Positions 6,582-9,726 of a stretch of 9,726 nucleotides of DNA are shown here, piece by piece. Under the pieces are notes generated by a model that was not told the DNA's origin, did not search any database, and saw only the letters and a list, made by a program, of their open reading frames with translations. This stretch comes from Clostridia bacterium (GTDB lineage: Bacteria > Bacillota > Clostridia > HGM11514). The translations under genes and the position numbers were made by a program. The stretch's first letter is position 1; each line of letters begins with the position of its first letter. Location of the stretch: contig CAAENE010000003.1 in NCBI GenBank assembly GCA_900757255.1, positions 1 through 9,726 on the forward strand, given 5' to 3'.

Positions 6582-6681
6582 GCATCGCACGCAGAAAGCT
6601 TTTTGCTAAGCTTTTTCACGAAAAAGCGTGGGCATCGCACGCAGAAAGTCTTTTGCTAAGCTTTTCTTCAGAAAAGCGTGC
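6582..6681. repeat. Two tandem 50-bp repeat units overlapping the argC 3' end
   Basis: Unit 1 (6582-6631) and unit 2 (6632-6681) each read GCATCGCACGCAGAAAG, then TTTTGCTAAGCTTTT and AAAAGCGTG, with few differences. Each unit folds internally through GCACGC...GCGTG and AAGC...GCTT stretches. Unit 2 runs into the last codons of argC, whose stop is at 6668-6670, so part of the ArgC tail is encoded by the repeat. Confidence 0.8.
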
Positions 6682-7708
6682 CGGGGGCGGTGAGGCCAGT
6701 GGTTTCGTTCAGGCCGAACATGAGATTCATGTTCTGGACGGCCTGGCCTGCCGCGCCTTTGACAAGATTGTCAATGGCGGATACCACAACAACCCGGTTC
6801 AGCCTCTGGTCAACGACAAGGCCGATATCCACAAAATTGGTGGTTGCTGTGTGGTTGGTTTCGGGGAGCTGACCTTCGTCCATAATTCGGATAAAAGGCT
6901 CGCCCTGGTAAAACTCACGGTATAGGCCGAGCAGTTCGGCTGTGGTGTGTTTTCCGTTCAGGTTCATATAAATCGTGGCTAAAATGCCCCGCTTTTGCGG
7001 TATCAGATGGGGGGTGAAGGACAGCATGATATCTCTGCCGGCAAGCTCTGACAGCTCCTGCTCGATTTCTGAGGTGTGCCGGTGCGTCCCGATTTTATAA
7101 GCTTTGCTGTTTTCGGTGCATTCGCAGAAATGGTACGCCTGCGCAAGACCGCGCCCGGCGCCTGTTACGCCTGATTTGGCGTCGATGATAATCGAGTCCG
7201 GGTCGACAAGACCGGCTTTTACCAGCGGCGCTGCGCCCAAGATAGAACAGGTGGTATAACAGCCCGGATTGCCGATCAATTCCGCCTGCCGGATTTTGTC
7301 CCGGTGCAGCTCGCACAGCCCATAGACCGATTGCTCTAAAAGCTCCGGGCTGGTGTGCGGCTGTCCATACCATTTCTCATAGACCGCTTTATCGTTATAG
7401 CGGTAATCCCCGCTCAGGTCAATCACCTTCAAGCCCGCTTGTATCAATTTCGGTATCACTTCTTTTGACGCGCCGTGCGGCAGGGCGGTAAATGCCACAT
7501 CGCAGGCTTTTGCAGTGCGCTCCGCGTCCACGTCAAGGCAGACCAGATCCACGACCCCTTTGAGGTGCGGATAGACGTCCGACAGCTTCTGACCCACATA
7601 AGAATGCGAAATCACTTCACATAAATTTACGTTCGGATGCGCGGCCAGCAACCGTACCAGCTCGATCCCTGCGTATCCTGTCGCGCCCATTACGCTTACA
7701 TTTATCAT
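6668..7708 (-). CDS. argC: N-acetyl-gamma-glutamyl-phosphate reductase
   Basis: 346 residues, usual length. It reduces N-acetylglutamyl phosphate to the semialdehyde with NADPH, the third step of acetylated arginine synthesis. GATGYAG at 8-14 is the nucleotide-binding loop; Cys150 in NPGCYTT is the catalytic thiol; His211 in HRHTSEIEQ is the expected active-site histidine. AAAGGGG lies seven bases before the ATG at 7706-7708. It is the first gene of the arg unit, with argB following. The promoter overlaps an ARG box, indicating ArgR-arginine repression. The last residues (about GTLF) lie in a tandem repeat that continues downstream, so the original C-terminus may have been altered slightly; the catalytic domain is intact. 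Confidence 0.97.
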   Translation of the reverse strand: MINVSVMGATGYAGIELVRLLAAHPNVNLCEVISHSYVGQKLSDVYPHLKGVVDLVCLDVDAERTAKACDVAFTALPHGASKEVIPKLIQAGLKVIDLSGDYRYNDKAVYEKWYGQPHTSPELLEQSVYGLCELHRDKIRQAELIGNPGCYTTCSILGAAPLVKAGLVDPDSIIIDAKSGVTGAGRGLAQAYHFCECTENSKAYKIGTHRHTSEIEQELSELAGRDIMLSFTPHLIPQKRGILATIYMNLNGKHTTAELLGLYREFYQGEPFIRIMDEGQLPETNHTATTNFVDIGLVVDQRLNRVVVVSAIDNLVKGAAGQAVQNMNLMFGLNETTGLTAPGTLF

Positions 7709-7736
7709 ACTAAGACCCCTTTTGGATTTTTAAATA

Positions 7737-7765
7737 ATTATACATCTTATTGCATAAAAATGCAA
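7737..7765 (-). promoter_or_regulatory. argC promoter
   Basis: On the - strand, TTGCAT (7760-7765), 17 bp, perfect TATAAT (7737-7742). Transcription would begin about 20 nt before the argC ATG, leaving room for the ribosome site. Confidence 0.75.
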
Positions 7766-7766
7766 T
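7749..7766. promoter_or_regulatory. ARG box, ArgR operator of argC
   Basis: ATTGCATAAAAATGCAAT is an inverted repeat (ATTGCAT/ATGCAAT around AAAA). It matches 15 of 18 positions of the Bacillus subtilis ARG box consensus as I recall it (CATGAATAAAAATKCAAK). It covers the argC -35 box and part of the spacer, so bound ArgR would block RNA polymerase. Confidence 0.75.
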
Positions 7767-7937
7767 AGTTATTTTCACAAATTATGGTATTTGACCGGGC
7801 GGTTTGTATTGCGTTTGCGACAAAACGAGAGGATAGGGGGTATCGAAATGCCCTCTGCAAAAGCAGGAAAAATCTGGGGCTGTGACAAATTGCAAAAGAG
7901 AAGTACCGCCTTTTGCAGATTGCCAGCAATTTTCAGG
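7767..7937. other. Divergent argC/GH18 spacer with nested inverted repeats
   Basis: No gene is supported. TCTGCAAAAG (7854-7863) is the exact complement of CTTTTGCAGA (7910-7919); the nearer GCAAAAG (7892-7898) can also pair with CTTTTGC (7910-7916). CTGC/GCAG (7855-7858/7863-7866) forms a small hairpin as well. The segment lies upstream of all promoters I recognise in either direction, so it may not be transcribed and may be repeat-derived. Confidence 0.5.
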
Positions 7938-7984
7938 TATAATTTGAAAAAATTTTGAACTTTTTGTAAGCAGGGCTCGTCTAA
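7938..7984 (+). promoter_or_regulatory. ECF-sigma-type promoter of the GH18-SLH gene, with a sigma-A -10 upstream
   Basis: TGAAC (7956-7960), 17 bp, CGTCTAA (7978-7984) fits ECF promoters (AAC in the -35, CGTC in the -10, as for sigma-M and sigma-X types). A T-run follows the -35, as in many such promoters. The start would fall near 7989, giving a leader of about 30 nt. TATAAT at 7938-7943 could be a second, housekeeping promoter, but no -35 is well placed (TTGCAG at 7913-7918 is 19 bp away). Confidence 0.6.
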
Positions 7985-8020
7985 TAGTCTGTAAATTTGA
8001 TATCTGTAAAGGAGGCAAAC

Positions 8021-9589
8021 ATGATAAAAAAGATTATAATACCTGTAATATTGATTGCGGCATTATTGCTGGGGAACGTTGTTTCGGCGAGCGGGGGGAG
8101 GTATGTGATGACATACCTGGCAAACGGAACAACGCAGAGGTATTTGACAAACATTGATAAAACGCAGGGAACGCTGGATTCGGTTGCGCCCGACTTTTTC
8201 GGGGTTGGCGATTCGGGCGAGCTTGTTAAAAATAATACGCTGAACAAAACATTTATTGCAGAGCTGAAAAAGAGAAATCTGAAAATTATCCCGTTTCTGG
8301 CCGGCGGCTGGGGAGACCGGGAAGCTGTCCGCAAAATGCTGGCAAACGCGGACGCTGTGACCGATGAAATTGTGAAAGTGATCAATGAATATGGACTGGA
8401 CGGTATCAATGTGGACCTGGAAAACCTGAACCAGGCTGACCGCGATGCGCATACCCGGTTTATTGAACTGCTGAAACAGAAAATGCCGGATAAAACGGTT
8501 GCCTGTGCTGTTGCGGCGAATCCGTATGGTTCAACGTCCGGCTGGCAGGGGTCCTATGATTATAAACGACTGGGCGAAATCTGCGATTATCTGATGCTGA
8601 TGGCCTATGATGAAAGCTATGTCGGTTCCGCGGAAAGCCCGGTTGCAAGTAAATCCTTTGTAACAAGGTCGCTGGACAACCTGCTCAAAGACGTGGACAG
8701 CAAAAAGGTTGTGCTGGGTATCCCGTTTTATGGGCGGTACTGGAAACAGGGCGAGGCTTCCGGCGGCAATGCAATCATTGCCGGTGTGATGGACGATTTG
8801 ATGGCAAAGTTCCCGCACCAGTTCACCTATGACGAAAGCAAGCAGTCGGCGAAGGTCGTGCTCACTGTACCCGAGGGTCAGACCGCACAGATTTCTTCCT
8901 GGCAGTCGCTGTCTTCAGGAACCTATACGATTTGGTATGATAACGAACAGGCTGTCCGGTATAAGCTGTCCCTGGTCAACCAATACGACCTGCTGGGGGT
9001 AGGCTCCTGGGCGCTGGGACAGGAAGACTCTAAAATGTGGAACTACTTTGGTTCGGCCTTAAATGGTTCTATATTTACCGATATTTCCGGCCACTGGGCG
9101 GAACAGTATATCATTGAAATGGCGAAAATGGATATCTTTAAAGGATATGAGGACGGTACCTTCCGTCCGGACAACAACATGACGCGCGCGGAAGGCGCGG
9201 CTCTGGTTGCACGCTCTACCGGTATTTCTCCTGCGGGGACATCCCATTTCACCGACCTTAACAACCACTGGGCGAACGGCTATGCGAATGCTCTTTACAA
9301 CAAAGGCGCTCTCTCCTTCATCAGCGGAACTCAATTCCTGCCGGAACAGAAAATCACCCGTGAGGAATTTTGCATGATGCTTGCAGACGCGCTTGAGCTG
9401 CCGGAGGTTTCTGACAGCATTTTCTCCGATGTAAGCGCTTCCAGCCCTGCCTTTGGTAAAATCAACGCTCTGGTTCAGGCAGGTATCATTGAAGGCTATG
9501 AGGACGGTTCCTTTAAACCGTTTGACCCAATCAAAAGAGGCGAAATCAGCGTTATTCTCTCCAGGCTGGTGAAACAGGACCTTATTTAA
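8021..9589 (+). CDS. Secreted GH18 glycosidase with three SLH domains
   Basis: 522 residues from the ATG at 8021, five bases after AAAGGAGG; an in-frame TTG at 7997 would place the ribosome site within the gene. Signal peptide about 1-24. The GH18 barrel (about 25-345) has DGINVDLE at 127-134 with catalytic acid Glu134, then LMLMAYDE, PFYGRYW and a closing SWALGQED segment, so it appears active. It resembles the bacterial GH18 group (YaaH/SleL/YdhD-like) that cleaves peptidoglycan or spore cortex rather than classical chitinases; the substrate is unproven. SLH domains begin at about 352, 410 and 468, with GHWA and TRAE motifs, and should hold it to cell-wall polymer. The ECF-type promoter suggests induction by envelope stress. 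No coding partner follows before repeat copy 3. Confidence 0.92.
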   Translation: MIKKIIIPVILIAALLLGNVVSASGGRYVMTYLANGTTQRYLTNIDKTQGTLDSVAPDFFGVGDSGELVKNNTLNKTFIAELKKRNLKIIPFLAGGWGDREAVRKMLANADAVTDEIVKVINEYGLDGINVDLENLNQADRDAHTRFIELLKQKMPDKTVACAVAANPYGSTSGWQGSYDYKRLGEICDYLMLMAYDESYVGSAESPVASKSFVTRSLDNLLKDVDSKKVVLGIPFYGRYWKQGEASGGNAIIAGVMDDLMAKFPHQFTYDESKQSAKVVLTVPEGQTAQISSWQSLSSGTYTIWYDNEQAVRYKLSLVNQYDLLGVGSWALGQEDSKMWNYFGSALNGSIFTDISGHWAEQYIIEMAKMDIFKGYEDGTFRPDNNMTRAEGAALVARSTGISPAGTSHFTDLNNHWANGYANALYNKGALSFISGTQFLPEQKITREEFCMMLADALELPEVSDSIFSDVSASSPAFGKINALVQAGIIEGYEDGSFKPFDPIKRGEISVILSRLVKQDLI

Positions 9590-9632
9590 TCAAAACGAAT
9601 CAAGCAGCGCACAATTTTATTTCGTATTTTAA

Positions 9633-9659
9633 AAGCGGGAACGTAATTCGTTCCCGCTT
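9633..9659. terminator. Hairpin after the GH18 gene, left edge of repeat copy 3
   Basis: AAGCGGGAACG (9633-9643) pairs with CGTTCCCGCTT (9649-9659), an 11-bp stem with loop TAATT. The - strand side has TTTTAAAATA after the stem, so it works best leftward; on the + strand only TT follows. GH18 transcripts may instead stop at the third stem of the repeat, beyond the window. Confidence 0.6.
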
Positions 9660-9726
9660 CAGCGTGCCGATAAACTTATCGGCACGCTGGCAGATGTTGA
9701 AAAAGGAAGGGATATTTTCGCAAAAC
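9660..9726 (+). repeat. Structured intergenic repeat, copy 3 (cut by window end)
   Basis: These 67 bases are identical to 4-70 of copy 1, including the whole first stem and the left arm of the second. Same orientation as copies 1 and 2. The preceding hairpin stem differs from those beside copies 1 and 2. Confidence 0.9.

Larger units (their letters stand above)
6303..6667. other. Repeat-rich argC-argB spacer without a supported gene
   Basis: 365 bp in the position where argJ is often found. On the + strand it contains a 24-bp perfect palindrome (6358-6381), a tRNA T-arm-like hairpin (6391-6418), a GC-rich segment with short stems (6421-6456), a degenerate TGCATCGC motif (6511-6518 and 6581-6588, 70 bp apart) and two tandem units of about 50 bp. 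A 116-codon - strand frame (6290-6640) crosses it but is made of these repeats, has no good ribosome site and overlaps the argB start; I do not call it a gene. Confidence 0.7.

Noticed and set aside
6290..6640. 116-codon - strand frame between argC and argB
   Set aside because: It is built from tandem repeats and the tRNA-like hairpin, overlaps the argB start and resembles no protein family I know.
7981..8452. - strand frames of 129 and 142 codons
   Set aside because: They lie opposite the GH18 gene, which has signal peptide, catalytic motif and ribosome site.
1..9726. Repeat copies as integron attC sites or a CRISPR array
   Set aside because: Copies are thousands of bases apart, flank genes on both strands and lack attC core sites; there is no integrase, cas gene or regular spacing.

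Overview
The window looks like chromosomal DNA of a Gram-positive clostridial bacterium, probably near Oscillospiraceae. The signs are strong AGGAGG-type ribosome sites, two S-layer-homology (SLH) proteins, an ECF-sigma-type promoter, a Bacillus/Clostridium-like ARG box and many structured intergenic repeats. I cannot name a genus. I see no phage, transposase gene, CRISPR array or complete RNA gene.

Layout: a structured intergenic repeat (copy 1, 1-255) is followed by a + strand gene for a zinc-ribbon membrane protein (319-1077). A branched hairpin region and a bidirectional terminator separate it from a convergent - strand GH43-like beta-propeller hydrolase gene (1324-2373). Next on the - strand is a two-gene operon: a small single-pass membrane protein (4294-4836) and, downstream, a secreted 574-residue protein with three SLH domains (2545-4269). 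Its promoter and 185-nt leader contain an inverted-repeat set that could form alternative hairpins. Repeat copy 2 (about 5121-5408) separates this operon from argB (5436-6302) and argC (6668-7708), also on the - strand. argC has a near-ideal promoter overlapped by an ARG box. argJ, often found between argC and argB, is absent; a 365-bp repeat-rich spacer lies there instead. Divergent from argC is a + strand gene for a secreted GH18 glycosidase with three SLH domains (8021-9589), preceded by an ECF-type promoter. Copy 3 of the repeat starts at 9660 and runs off the window.

Functionally there are two themes. One is the cell surface: two SLH proteins expected to bind secondary cell-wall polymer, one carrying a peptidoglycan- or chitin-type glycosidase, plus the unknown membrane partner. 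The other is arginine synthesis: ArgB and ArgC catalyse steps 2 and 3 of the acetylated pathway, probably repressed by ArgR.

The least explained element is the approximately 230-bp repeat. Its three copies share one orientation and carry several strong stems, one of which shows a compensatory base-pair change. Terminator-like hairpins flank it with stems that differ between copies but match on both sides of the one copy where both sides are visible. It also contains a small - strand reading frame with a ribosome-site-like sequence.
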